Assembly (NCBI GenBank): GCA_020025055.1 | Contig: JAHHST010000064.1 | Span: 1 to 8,511 of the forward strand | DNA length: 8,511 bases | Direction of reading: 5' to 3' | Source: Longicatena sp. | Lineage (GTDB): Bacteria; Bacillota_I; Bacilli_A; Erysipelotrichales; Erysipelotrichaceae | Shown: positions 1 to 7,292 of the stretch, in pieces | How the letters are laid out: each line of letters begins with the position of its first letter | Position numbering within the stretch: the stretch's first letter is position 1 | Program-made: the position numbers and the translations under genes | The notes under the pieces: model-generated | Databases searched by the model: none | Told to the model about the DNA's origin: nothing | The model's input: only the letters and a program-made list of their open reading frames with translations

Positions 1-31
1 CTTAACTTAATGACATTGGGCATTTGCCTCT

Positions 32-2527
32 TTATTCAAACAATGTTACTTCTTTGTATGATGTTTCTTTAGATTCTTCTTTATTTGGTAACTCTTTTAT
101 TTCTACTTCACTAAATTTAGATAAAATATAGAAATCTGTCATTCCTTTTAACATAGAAGAGAATGTTGCATCTTTTGTCATTAACGGAATGTCTTTTGAA
201 ACTACTTTTGTAAATTCTGTATTTGCTAAAACAATTTCGTCATTTAAATCTTGCAATATAATATATTTAATATAATATGGATTCGATTTTACTTTTTTAC
301 AAATCATACTTCCTTTTGTAGGTCTTCCTGTAATATCTATATCACTTAATTTAATTCGTTTACAAGCACAATCCTCACTAAATGCAATCAATTGTTTACT
401 GTCTTGATTATAGACTACAGCACTTGTGATTTCATCGCTTACTAAATTCATTGCTTTAACACCTTTTGAACGTAAACTAGTCGATGGAATTAATGAAATA
501 GGATATCTTGTGACAAACCCGTTTTTAGAAGAAATAAGTATTTCATCTCCATCATATGCAACAAATGTACCAATTACTTCATCACCTTTGACAAGCTTCA
601 TATTACTCATTGTTTTATTGTTTCTTGAAACTTCATATTCATATACTGGTGTTTTTTTCACAAGACCTAATTTTGACACTGAAATCATATACGCATTTGT
701 TTTAAAATCTTTGATAACATATGCATTTGTTATTTTTTCTTCAGAAGTAATTTTTATTTTAGAGTTGATATGCGAACCAACTTCTTTCCATTTTGCTTCA
801 TCCACATCATAAACAGGTACATATCCATAAGTCCCTTGTGTAGTGAAGAACAAAATATTATTTAATGTATTCACTTCTCCATAACCAACTAATTGATCTC
901 CCTCTTTCATACCAGTCATAACATCTTGACTAGCCGCATAGCTTCGCATAGAAACACGTTTCATATATCCATCGCGAGATAATGTGAACATTACTTGTTC
1001 TTGAGGAATCATTGCTAATTTATCAATGACAATTTCTTCTATTTCATCTTCTATTTCAGTTAAACGTTTTGTTGGAAAAGCTTTTTTTACTTCTTTTAGT
1101 TCTGCAACCATCACTTTTCGCATTTTTTTAGGATCTTCTAAAATCATATGTAATTCATTAATTTCATCCTGTAACAAATCAAATTCTTCACGCAATTGCT
1201 TAATATCTGTATTTGACAAACGATATAATCGCATAGTAACAATTGCCTCCGCTTGTGGTTCAGTGAATGCAAATGTATCCATAATTTTAATTTTCGAATC
1301 TGCTTTATCTTTACTAGAACGAATTAAAGCTATAATTTCATCCAAAATTGAAATAGCTTTTATTAAACCTTCTAAAATATGACAACGTTTTTCCTTTTTG
1401 TCTAAATCAAAACGACTACGTCGTTCAATGACTTCTTTACGATGATTAATAAATGCATCTAACATTTGCGCTAATCCCATTTGCACAGGACGTTTGTTTA
1501 CAATTGCGATGACATTATAATTATAAGATACTTGTAAATCTGTATTCTTATATAAGTAATTTAAAATTAGTTGTGGATTGGCATCTTTTTTAATATCAAT
1601 AACAACTCGTAATCCATTACGATCACTCTCATCACGTACATCTAAAATGCCATCCATTTTTTTATTTAAACGTATATCATCTATTTTCTTAACCATATTA
1701 CTTTTTACAACTTCATATGGAATTTCTGATACAACGAGTTGTTGTACTGTTTTAGTTTGCTCAATTTGAACTTTACTGCGCACCATAATACGGCCACGAC
1801 CGCTTGTAAAAGCATCTTTAATACCATCTAAACCTTGTACAATTCCTCCAGTTGGAAAATCTGGTCCCTTTACATAATTCATTAAATCTTCTAATGTACA
1901 AGTTGGATGTTGAATACGATGAATAGTCGCATCAATACATTCTCCTAGATTATGTGGAGGAATATTCGTTGCATAACCTGCTGCAATACCTGTGATTCCA
2001 TTCACTAATAAATTTGGATATCTTGCAGGTAATACTGTTGGTTCCATCGCAGTATCATCAAAGTTTGGAGCCCACATAACAGTATCTTTATCAATATCTT
2101 TTAATAAATACTCACTAATTTTACCTAGTCTTGCTTCTGTGTAACGCATTGCTGCTGCTGGATCATCATCAATAGAACCATTATTCCCTTGCATATCGAT
2201 TTGTGGAGTACGGATTTTCCAATCTTGTGACATACGTACCATCGCATCATATACACTGCTATCTCCATGAGGATGGTAATTACCAATAACTAAACCAACT
2301 GTTTTCGCACTTTTTCGATATGCTTTATCCCATGTATTTCCATCTTCATACATTGCATACAAAATACGACGTTGAACTGGTTTTAACCCATCTCTAGCAT
2401 CTGGCAAAGCACGATCTTGAATAATATATTTTGAATAACGTCCAAATCGATCTCCCATAATTTCTTCTAATGGAGTTGTTAAAATATTCGTATTTTCTAA
2501 ATTTTCTTCTGCAATTTTATGTTTCAT
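32..2527 (-). CDS. parC: DNA topoisomerase IV subunit A (ParC)
   Basis: This is the DNA cleavage and religation subunit of topoisomerase IV, which with ParE unlinks replicated chromosomes and relaxes supercoils using ATP. At 831 residues it has normal ParC length. The order is the N-terminal winged-helix/tower domain, with DARDGLKPVQRRILYAM at 43-59, the quinolone region HPHGDSSVYDAMVRM at 85-99, and the catalytic tyrosine Y129 in AAMRYTEARL. A helical coiled-coil arm follows at about 360-480, then a C-terminal beta-pinwheel from about 510. The GyrA box (QRRGGKG-like) is absent at the first pinwheel blade, where the sequence reads SQDVMTGMKEGD (534-545). That absence, together with the parE neighbour, supports ParC over GyrA. 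The quinolone-contact positions are S90 and D94, the residues usual in susceptible enzymes. The start ATG overlaps the parE stop by one base (TAATG) and has GGAGG seven bases upstream, so the two subunits are probably translationally coupled. No terminator is visible in the 31 bases after the stop. Confidence 0.97.
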   Translation of the reverse strand: MKHKIAEENLENTNILTTPLEEIMGDRFGRYSKYIIQDRALPDARDGLKPVQRRILYAMYEDGNTWDKAYRKSAKTVGLVIGNYHPHGDSSVYDAMVRMSQDWKIRTPQIDMQGNNGSIDDDPAAAMRYTEARLGKISEYLLKDIDKDTVMWAPNFDDTAMEPTVLPARYPNLLVNGITGIAAGYATNIPPHNLGECIDATIHRIQHPTCTLEDLMNYVKGPDFPTGGIVQGLDGIKDAFTSGRGRIMVRSKVQIEQTKTVQQLVVSEIPYEVVKSNMVKKIDDIRLNKKMDGILDVRDESDRNGLRVVIDIKKDANPQLILNYLYKNTDLQVSYNYNVIAIVNKRPVQMGLAQMLDAFINHRKEVIERRSRFDLDKKEKRCHILEGLIKAISILDEIIALIRSSKDKADSKIKIMDTFAFTEPQAEAIVTMRLYRLSNTDIKQLREEFDLLQDEINELHMILEDPKKMRKVMVAELKEVKKAFPTKRLTEIEDEIEEIVIDKLAMIPQEQVMFTLSRDGYMKRVSMRSYAASQDVMTGMKEGDQLVGYGEVNTLNNILFFTTQGTYGYVPVYDVDEAKWKEVGSHINSKIKITSEEKITNAYVIKDFKTNAYMISVSKLGLVKKTPVYEYEVSRNNKTMSNMKLVKGDEVIGTFVAYDGDEILISSKNGFVTRYPISLIPSTSLRSKGVKAMNLVSDEITSAVVYNQDSKQLIAFSEDCACKRIKLSDIDITGRPTKGSMICKKVKSNPYYIKYIILQDLNDEIVLANTEFTKVVSKDIPLMTKDATFSSMLKGMTDFYILSKFSEVEIKELPNKEESKETSYKEVTLFE

Positions 2528-4455
2528 TAATGTACCTCCACTTGATAATCATCTTCTAATGTAAACGATACATTTTCTTCAATCCAATCACGACGTAAAT
2601 TTGCTTTATCACCCATTAATACAGATACACGTTTTTCAGCAACAACCGCATCATCAATACTTACCTGAATAAGGGTTCTTGTTGCAGGACACATAGTAGT
2701 ATCCCATAGTTGATCAGCATTCATTTCCCCTAACCCTTTATAACGTTGTAACGTATATCCTTTAGGGAACGTTTTACGTAATTCATCTAATTCTTCATTT
2801 GTCCATGCATATTTAATTTCTTTTCCTCTTTGTAATTTATACAAAGGTGGCATTGCAATATACACCATACCTCTTTCAATAAGTTCACGCATATATCGAT
2901 AAAAGAAAGTAAGTAGAAGAATTTGAATATGTGCTCCATCATCATCAGCATCGGTCATAATAACAACTTTATGATAATTTGCATCATCAGCATTAAAATT
3001 AGCACCAACACCTGCTCCTAATGCATGAATAATCGTATTTAATTCTTCATTTTTTTCAATATTTGCAATACTTGCTTTTTCTGTATTCAACACTTTCCCT
3101 CGTAAAGGTAAAATCGCTTGATATTTAGAGTCACGACCTTGTTTTGCACTACCTCCAGCTGAATCACCTTCGACTAAGTACAATTCTTTTTTGCGGGCAT
3201 CTTTTGACTGTGCACTTGCCAATTTTCCAGATAAGATTTTTTCAGTTTTCCCTTTTGTTTTTCCTTTGCGGGCATCTTCGCGAGCCTTACGTGCTGCTTC
3301 ACGTGCAGTACTTGCTCGCTGCATTTTTTTAATTAATGTAGTCGCTAAATCCTTATTTTCTTCTAAAAAGAAACTTAATTTTTCACTTACAATAGAATCT
3401 ACTGCAGGTTTTGCTTCTGGTGTACCTAATTTTCCTTTTGTTTGCCCTTCAAACTGTAATAAGTTTTCAGGAATTCCAAGTGATAATATAATCGTTAACC
3501 CTTCTCGAACATCGCTTCCTTCAAAGTTTTTATCCTTATCTTTCAATAATCCATTTCTTCTTGCATAATCGTTAAAAACTTTAGTAAAAGCATTACGTGC
3601 TCCTGTTTCATGTGTTCCTCCATCTTTGGTACGTACTACATTTACAAAAGAAAAAATATTCTCTTGATATTCATCTGTATACTGAAAGGCACAATCCACT
3701 TTAATACCATTCACTTCACCAGAAAAAGCAACTGGTTTATGGAATGTTTGCTTATCTTCATGCAAATAATCCATGAATGCTACTAGACCTTCCTCATAAT
3801 GATATACTTCTTCTCTTTCTTTTCCTGCACGCTCATCTTTTACTACTAAACGCAATCCTTCTAATAAAAAAGCATCTTCTTGAGCTCTTTCTGCAATTTG
3901 TGAAAAAGAAAATTTTGTTGTAGAAAAAATATTTGAATCTGGAAGAAATCTTGTTTTACTACCTGTTTTATTCGATTTCCCTATTACCTTTAATTCACTA
4001 ATTTTTTTGCCCCCATCTTCAAACTGCATTTGGTATATTTTCCCATCACGGCAAACGGTAACCTCCATCCATGTGCATAATGCATTTACTACACTTGCAC
4101 CAACTCCATGAAGACCACCACTTGTTTTATAACCGCCTTGTGAACTAAATTTGCCTCCCGCATGTAAAACTGTATGAATAACTTGTAAAGTAGAAACTCC
4201 GCTTGCATGCATATCTACTGGCATTCCACGTCCCTCATCTTCAACACAAATAATTCCATCTTTTTCAATTGTTATACGAATTGTATCTCCATACCCATTC
4301 AAAGCCTCATCAATTGAATTATCTACAATTTCCCAAACTAAATGGTGTAAACCACGACTATCCGTAGAACCAATATACATTCCAGGACGTTTACGTACAG
4401 CATCAAGTCCATCAAGAATTTGAATGCTACTTCCATCATAACTTTTATCTGCCAT
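2527..4455 (-). CDS. parE: DNA topoisomerase IV subunit B (ParE)
   Basis: This is the ATPase subunit of topoisomerase IV, whose ATP-driven dimerisation moves the transported DNA segment through the ParC gate. The 642 residues are normal for ParE. The N-terminal GHKL ATPase fold shows EIVDNSIDE (42-50, with the Mg-binding Asn at 46), the ATP-site Asp in VEDEGRGMP (D73) and the lid glycines GGLHGVG (113-119). The transducer domain carries the lysine loop QTKGKLG (338-344). The TOPRIM domain has EGDSAGG (429-435) and the metal-binding acidic run DADDDG (502-507). The family C-terminal block QRYKGLGEMN lies at 570-579. The block KQGRDSKYQAILPLRGKVLN (438-457) reads as ParE rather than GyrB, and the partner downstream is ParC. 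The start ATG follows GAGGTGAT at 4459-4466. It is the first gene of a parE-parC operon, divergent from plsY. No convincing -35/-10 pair could be chosen for it. Confidence 0.97.
   Translation of the reverse strand: MADKSYDGSSIQILDGLDAVRKRPGMYIGSTDSRGLHHLVWEIVDNSIDEALNGYGDTIRITIEKDGIICVEDEGRGMPVDMHASGVSTLQVIHTVLHAGGKFSSQGGYKTSGGLHGVGASVVNALCTWMEVTVCRDGKIYQMQFEDGGKKISELKVIGKSNKTGSKTRFLPDSNIFSTTKFSFSQIAERAQEDAFLLEGLRLVVKDERAGKEREEVYHYEEGLVAFMDYLHEDKQTFHKPVAFSGEVNGIKVDCAFQYTDEYQENIFSFVNVVRTKDGGTHETGARNAFTKVFNDYARRNGLLKDKDKNFEGSDVREGLTIILSLGIPENLLQFEGQTKGKLGTPEAKPAVDSIVSEKLSFFLEENKDLATTLIKKMQRASTAREAARKAREDARKGKTKGKTEKILSGKLASAQSKDARKKELYLVEGDSAGGSAKQGRDSKYQAILPLRGKVLNTEKASIANIEKNEELNTIIHALGAGVGANFNADDANYHKVVIMTDADDDGAHIQILLLTFFYRYMRELIERGMVYIAMPPLYKLQRGKEIKYAWTNEELDELRKTFPKGYTLQRYKGLGEMNADQLWDTTMCPATRTLIQVSIDDAVVAEKRVSVLMGDKANLRRDWIEENVSFTLEDDYQVEVH
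2535..2539 (-). promoter_or_regulatory. parC ribosome binding site inside parE
   Basis: GGAGG lies seven bases before the parC ATG and is formed by the last codons of parE. It fixes the parC start at the overlapping TAATG junction. It also means ribosomes finishing parE can restart directly on parC, which would help keep the two subunits in balance (inference). Confidence 0.75.
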
Positions 4456-4659
4456 ACTATCACCTCTTCCTCTCTATAAAATCGCCTTGTTTTAGTTTAA
4501 CAAATTCTTATTATTAACGCAAATATTTATTTGTTTAATTCTTGAAAACAAGTATTCTTAAACGAATTTTAAAAATTCACAAATTTTCGTATATTTGGCT
4601 TTATTCCCTATAGATTTAATGCTAAAATATTTAACATAGAAATATTTTGAGGTGATGTT
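4456..4659. other. divergent parE/plsY control region with three short dyads
   Basis: This 204-bp, very AT-rich spacer must hold the start signals for both the parE-parC operon and plsY. Three inverted repeats are visible within about 60 bp. CAAAT-ATTT-ATTTG lies at 4520-4533. AATTCTTG-AAAA-CAAGTATT lies at 4537-4556, with 7 of 8 arm pairs matching and a perfect CTTG/CAAG core. GAATTTT-A-AAAATTC lies at 4564-4578 and is perfect. None has the T-tract layout of a terminator. They could be protein-binding sites, but short AT-only dyads arise easily by chance in DNA of this composition, so the 4537-4556 dyad is the only one with useful weight. Confidence 0.4.
4620..4628 (+). promoter_or_regulatory. 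candidate extended -10 promoter of plsY
   Basis: TGCTAAAAT fits the extended -10 pattern TGnTATAAT with five of six hexamer bases. It lies 31 bases before the plsY ATG, so transcription would begin near 4635 with a leader of about 25 bases that includes the ribosome binding site. The -35 position (TTTATT, 17-bp spacing) is poor, which is tolerable for an extended -10 promoter. This is a motif match only. Confidence 0.4.
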
Positions 4660-5271
4660 ATGAATATAAATTGGTTTTTTTATATTATATTAGGATATTT
4701 ATTAGGATCTTTACCATTCGCTTTAATTATTGGAAAAGTTTTCTACAAAACAGATGTCCGTAATTTTGGAAGTGGAAATTTAGGTGGTACAAATGCTGGA
4801 CGTGTACTTGGAAAAAAAGCTGGGATCTCTGTTATCGTACTTGATATCCTAAAAGTTGTAGTTGCTGTTGCAATCGTTTCTTTCTTTGATAAAGAAGCAA
4901 GTATTTGGGCAGGTCTTGCTGCTGCTTTAGGCCATTGTTATCCAATCTTTGCAGGATTTCGTGGAGGAAAAGCAGTTGCTACAATGTTTGGCATTTTAAT
5001 TAGTACATCTATTTTTACTTTTCAAAATGCTTGGTATGTAATATTTCCATTTCTTGCATTCTTAGTTGTTTTAGTTTTAACAAAAATGGTATCTTTATCT
5101 AGTATGATTGCTGCATTAACAAGTAGCATTTATATTACTTATATGCAATGGAATGTTAGTCTAGAAATTATAATCGCAAGTTGGTTATTAACCATCTTAG
5201 TAATTTATCGCCACCGTTCTAATATCAAAAAAATTATAAACGGTACTGAAAATAAAATTACGTGGTTATAA
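4660..5271 (+). CDS. plsY: acyl-phosphate:glycerol-3-phosphate acyltransferase (PlsY)
   Basis: This membrane enzyme transfers an acyl group from acyl-phosphate (made by PlsX) to position 1 of glycerol-3-phosphate, giving lysophosphatidic acid, the first committed step of phospholipid synthesis in most Gram-positive bacteria. The 203 residues match the family length, and the chain is almost entirely hydrophobic segments with short loops. The family motifs are present in order: GSLPF (16-20) and RNFGSGNLGGTNAGR (34-48) form motif 1; GHCYPIFAGFRGGKAVAT (91-108) is the motif 2 glycine/GGK region; KMVSLSS (142-148) is motif 3. The end, YRHRSNIKKIINGTE (183-197), is the usual family tail. The ATG has GAGGTGAT at 4649-4656. 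It stands alone, diverging from parE and converging on the ABC-F gene, with its own terminator 54 bases after the stop. Adjacency to parE is a recurrent Firmicutes arrangement. Confidence 0.97.
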   Translation: MNINWFFYIILGYLLGSLPFALIIGKVFYKTDVRNFGSGNLGGTNAGRVLGKKAGISVIVLDILKVVVAVAIVSFFDKEASIWAGLAAALGHCYPIFAGFRGGKAVATMFGILISTSIFTFQNAWYVIFPFLAFLVVLVLTKMVSLSSMIAALTSSIYITYMQWNVSLEIIIASWLLTILVIYRHRSNIKKIINGTENKITWL

Positions 5272-5325
5272 AAACTTTATAGTGATATATCTTCAGGGTT
5301 TAGACACTAAATGAACGTCAGTAAC

Positions 5326-5367
5326 AAATGGATGTTTCTTTTGTAGGAAACATCCATTTTCTTTTTT
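5326..5367 (+). terminator. intrinsic terminator of plsY
   Basis: A perfect 13-bp stem (AAATGGATGTTTC at 5326-5338 paired with GAAACATCCATTT at 5347-5359) closes an eight-base loop, TTTTGTAG. It is followed directly by TCTTTTTT (5360-5367). The T-tract lies only on the plus-strand exit side, so it terminates plsY transcripts rather than acting in both directions. Confidence 0.9.
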
Positions 5368-5398
5368 ATACTCAAAATACATCCATATGTAATTCCAT

Positions 5399-5438
5399 AA
5401 AAATACCCTCTTATACTGGATTTCCAGCAAAAAGGGTA
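5399..5438 (-). terminator. intrinsic terminator of the ABC-F gene
   Basis: Read on the minus strand, TACCCT (5438-5433) pairs with AGGGTA (5409-5404), and two more A-T pairs are possible after one mismatch. Inside is a second small stem, CTGG/CCAG (5427-5416). The run TTTTT follows at 5403-5399. It begins 18 bases after the ABC-F stop codon. The stem is less regular than the plsY terminator, but the position and T-tract fit an intrinsic terminator for the minus-strand gene. Confidence 0.75.
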
Positions 5439-5455
5439 CATATCAATATTTTACA

Positions 5456-7009
5456 TTATAGTATTTTTGTTGTCCATTCTTCTAAATTCCATACTTCATC
5501 TACAATATCTTCATAAAAGTCAGGATCATGTGATACTAGTAATACACTTTGTTTATACTCTTTTACAGCGCGTTTTAATTCTTCTTTTGCATCTACATCT
5601 AAATGGTTCGTAGGTTCATCTAGCACCAATACATTACATGGTCTATTCATGATTACGCATAATCGTACTTTTGCTTGTTCCCCACCACTTAATACACACA
5701 TTCCAGACTCAATATGATCTGTTGTTAATCCACATTTTGCAAGTGCTGCACGTACTTCTCCATTTGTATAAGAAGGATATTGATTCCAAAAATAATCTAG
5801 GGCACTTTCCCCACTCGCAACTTCTTCTTGTTCAAAAAATCCAATTTCAGCAAATGGATCTACTTCAACATTTCCACTCACAGAAGGAATAATTCCTAAT
5901 AATGTTTTTAATAATGTCGTTTTTCCTAAACCATTTACACCTTTAATCGCAATCTTCTTATTTCTTTCAAATGTAAGATTCATCGGTTTTGATAATGGTT
6001 CTTGATAGCCAATCACTAAATCTTTTGTATCAAATACTACTCTTCCTGTTGTACGAGATGTTTCAAAATGAAATTCTGGTTTGATTTTCTCTTTTGGTTT
6101 TGTAATGATTTCCATCTTATCTAATTTTTTCTGCCTTGAATGTGCCATATTACGCGTTGCAACTCTTGCTTTATTACGTGCGATAAAATCTTCTAAATCC
6201 TCAATTTCTTTTTGTTGCTTACGGTATGCTGCTTCTAACTGTTTTTTCTTTATTTCATGTTGTTCTAAGAAATAATTATAATCTCCTACATATCGAGTTA
6301 AAACACAATTTTCTACATGATAAATAATATTAACAACATGATTTAAGAATGGAATATCATGAGATACTAAAATAAATGCATTCTCATAATTACTCAAGAA
6401 GTTTTCTAACCATTGGATATGATTTTCATCTAAATAGTTAGTAGGTTCATCCAAAATTAAAATCATTGGATTTTCTAATAATAATTTACATAATAATACT
6501 TTAGAACGCTGTCCACCTGATAACATCGTAACATCTTTATCTAGTCCAATATCCATCAATCCTAATCCTTGAGCAACTTCATTAATTTTCGTATCAATTA
6601 TATAAAAACCACTATGTTCTAAGATATCTTGGATTTCACCTACTTCTTCCATATAACGATTCATTTCATCTTCTGTACAATCACACATTTTTTCATACAA
6701 TTCCATCATTTCTTTTTCTAAATCAAATAAATGTGAAAATGCATCACGTAACGTATCCATGATCGTTTTCCCTTTTTGTAAGACAGTATGCTGATCCAAG
6801 TATCCTACTGTAATACGATTACACCATTCTACACTACCTTCTTCTGGAATTAGTTTTCCAGTTAATATATTTAAAAACGTTGATTTTCCTTCACCATTTG
6901 CACCAATCAATCCAACATGTTCTCCGTTTAATAAGCGAAAAGACACATCTTCCAAAATTTGACGTCCACCAAAACTATGAGAAACATGTGAAACATTAAC
7001 AATACTCAT
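5456..7009 (-). CDS. ABC-F family ATPase, YfmM-like
   Basis: This is a soluble ABC-F protein with two ATPase domains and no membrane segment. The family acts on the ribosome, with the interdomain linker reaching toward P-site tRNA. Some members relieve stalled translation and others protect from antibiotics. Numbered from the chosen start (517 residues), domain 1 has Walker A GANGEGKST (36-44), signature LSGGQ (163-167), Walker B LILDEPTNYLD (184-194) and SHD (216-218). A charged linker follows at about 245-315. Domain 2 has GVNGLGKTT (357-365), LSGGE (440-444), LVLDEPTNHLD (461-471) and SHD (493-495). Both catalytic glutamates (E188, E465) are present. From memory the sequence most resembles Bacillus YfmM, a genomic ABC-F, rather than a known resistance determinant; I could not align it. 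The frame stays open to an ATG at 7045, but the start at 7009 has AGGAGG at ideal spacing, and a likely -10 box sits inside the upstream extension. A terminator follows the stop. Confidence 0.93.
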   Translation of the reverse strand: MSIVNVSHVSHSFGGRQILEDVSFRLLNGEHVGLIGANGEGKSTFLNILTGKLIPEEGSVEWCNRITVGYLDQHTVLQKGKTIMDTLRDAFSHLFDLEKEMMELYEKMCDCTEDEMNRYMEEVGEIQDILEHSGFYIIDTKINEVAQGLGLMDIGLDKDVTMLSGGQRSKVLLCKLLLENPMILILDEPTNYLDENHIQWLENFLSNYENAFILVSHDIPFLNHVVNIIYHVENCVLTRYVGDYNYFLEQHEIKKKQLEAAYRKQQKEIEDLEDFIARNKARVATRNMAHSRQKKLDKMEIITKPKEKIKPEFHFETSRTTGRVVFDTKDLVIGYQEPLSKPMNLTFERNKKIAIKGVNGLGKTTLLKTLLGIIPSVSGNVEVDPFAEIGFFEQEEVASGESALDYFWNQYPSYTNGEVRAALAKCGLTTDHIESGMCVLSGGEQAKVRLCVIMNRPCNVLVLDEPTNHLDVDAKEELKRAVKEYKQSVLLVSHDPDFYEDIVDEVWNLEEWTTKIL

Positions 7010-7014
7010 ATACT

Positions 7015-7021
7015 TCCTCCT
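7015..7021 (-). promoter_or_regulatory. ribosome binding site fixing the ABC-F start
   Basis: AGGAGGA lies five bases before the ATG at 7009. No comparable site precedes the in-frame ATG at 7045, so the shorter protein beginning MSIVNVSHVS is preferred. Confidence 0.85.
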
Positions 7022-7035
7022 ATACAATCTTGTAA

Positions 7036-7044
7036 AGTATATCA
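7036..7044 (-). promoter_or_regulatory. candidate extended -10 promoter of the ABC-F gene
   Basis: On the minus strand TGATATACT fits TGnTATAAT with five of six hexamer bases. Transcription from about 7029 would leave a leader of only about 20 bases, just enough for the ribosome binding site. Such a short leader leaves no room for the attenuation structures common upstream of inducible antibiotic-resistance ABC-F genes. The -35 region (TATTAA at 17 bp) is weak. Read-through from the small gene upstream is also possible. Confidence 0.45.
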
Positions 7045-7058
7045 TGCATTTCTATAAA

Positions 7059-7232
7059 TTAATAGGAGTATAGAAAACATTCAATCATTATTGCAATATA
7101 TACTACATAAATTGCACAATTCATACGATCTCCCCGTGTCAATTTGAACACTGGATTGATTAAATGATACACAATATATAAAAGTCCTATGATCATCATA
7201 CATATCGAAATTTTTCTTAATTTTCTTTTCAT
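7059..7232 (-). CDS. small hypothetical membrane protein, 57 residues
   Basis: I do not recognise this protein family. The frame begins MKRKLRKISICMMIIGLLYI and ends FLYSY. A strongly basic N-terminus (K2, R3, K4, R6, K7) leads into a hydrophobic stretch at about 8-24. A short polar turn, KLTRGDR (30-36), comes next, and a second hydrophobic stretch at about 39-56 runs to the end. This suggests two membrane helices as a hairpin. By the positive-inside rule both the basic N-terminus and the KLTRGDR turn favour the cytoplasm, so the topology is unclear. The ATG has AAGGAG seven bases upstream. That site, the uninterrupted frame and the membrane-like composition are the evidence that it is real. 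It lies 49 bases upstream of the ABC-F gene on the same strand and diverges from the chromate-transporter pair. It might be co-transcribed with the ABC-F gene, though a promoter candidate sits between them. Its function is unknown. Confidence 0.7.
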   Translation of the reverse strand: MKRKLRKISICMMIIGLLYIVYHLINPVFKLTRGDRMNCAIYVVYIAIMIECFLYSY

Positions 7233-7239
7233 ACATAAT

Positions 7240-7245
7240 CTCCTT
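7240..7245 (-). promoter_or_regulatory. ribosome binding site of the small membrane protein gene
   Basis: AAGGAG lies seven bases before the ATG at 7232. It is the main reason to regard the 57-codon frame as translated. Another ATG four bases upstream (7236) is in a different frame and lies only three bases from the site. Confidence 0.7.
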
Positions 7246-7264
7246 ATGCTTATATAGCTCTATA

Positions 7265-7292
7265 TCTATAGTTTACAAAAACATTGTGACAA
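7265..7292 (-). promoter_or_regulatory. candidate promoter of the small membrane protein gene
   Basis: On the minus strand TTGTCA (7292-7287, five of six bases to the -35 consensus) is spaced 16 bp from TATAGA (7270-7265, four of six). Initiation would fall near 7258, inside a short dyad ATATAG-CT-CTATAT (7252-7265), with the ribosome binding site about 13 bases further on. A competing pair is TTGTAA (7278-7273) with TATATA (7256-7251). This is motif matching only. Confidence 0.35.

Noticed and set aside
1..31. GGGCATTTGCCT hairpin after parC as a terminator, and an ATG at 23-21 (minus) as start of a further gene
   Set aside because: The stem is only three to four pairs with no T-tract. The ATG has AGAGG only three bases away, too close for normal initiation, and just seven codons are visible before the window edge.
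426..3568. Plus-strand open frames of 60-130 codons opposite parC and parE (for example 426-812, 1026-1382, 1578-1769, 3144-3332, 3191-3568)
   Set aside because: They lie antisense to well-conserved genes, have Ser/Ile/Phe-rich low-complexity translations and show no family motifs; they are by-products of the coding strand.
32..4455. Possibility that the topoisomerase pair is gyrase (gyrB-gyrA)
   Set aside because: The A subunit lacks the GyrA box, the B subunit has ParE-type wording around the TOPRIM domain, and plsY next door is the usual neighbour of parE.
5328..6275. Plus-strand open frames at 5328-5516, 5671-5892 and 6081-6275
   Set aside because: The first runs through two terminators into the end of the ABC-F gene and the others are antisense to that gene; none shows recognisable protein features.
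7010..7045. Twelve-residue N-terminal extension of the ABC-F protein from ATG 7045
   Set aside because: It lacks a ribosome binding site, contains the probable -10 box and is unlike the start of ABC-F proteins; ATG 7009 has AGGAGG.
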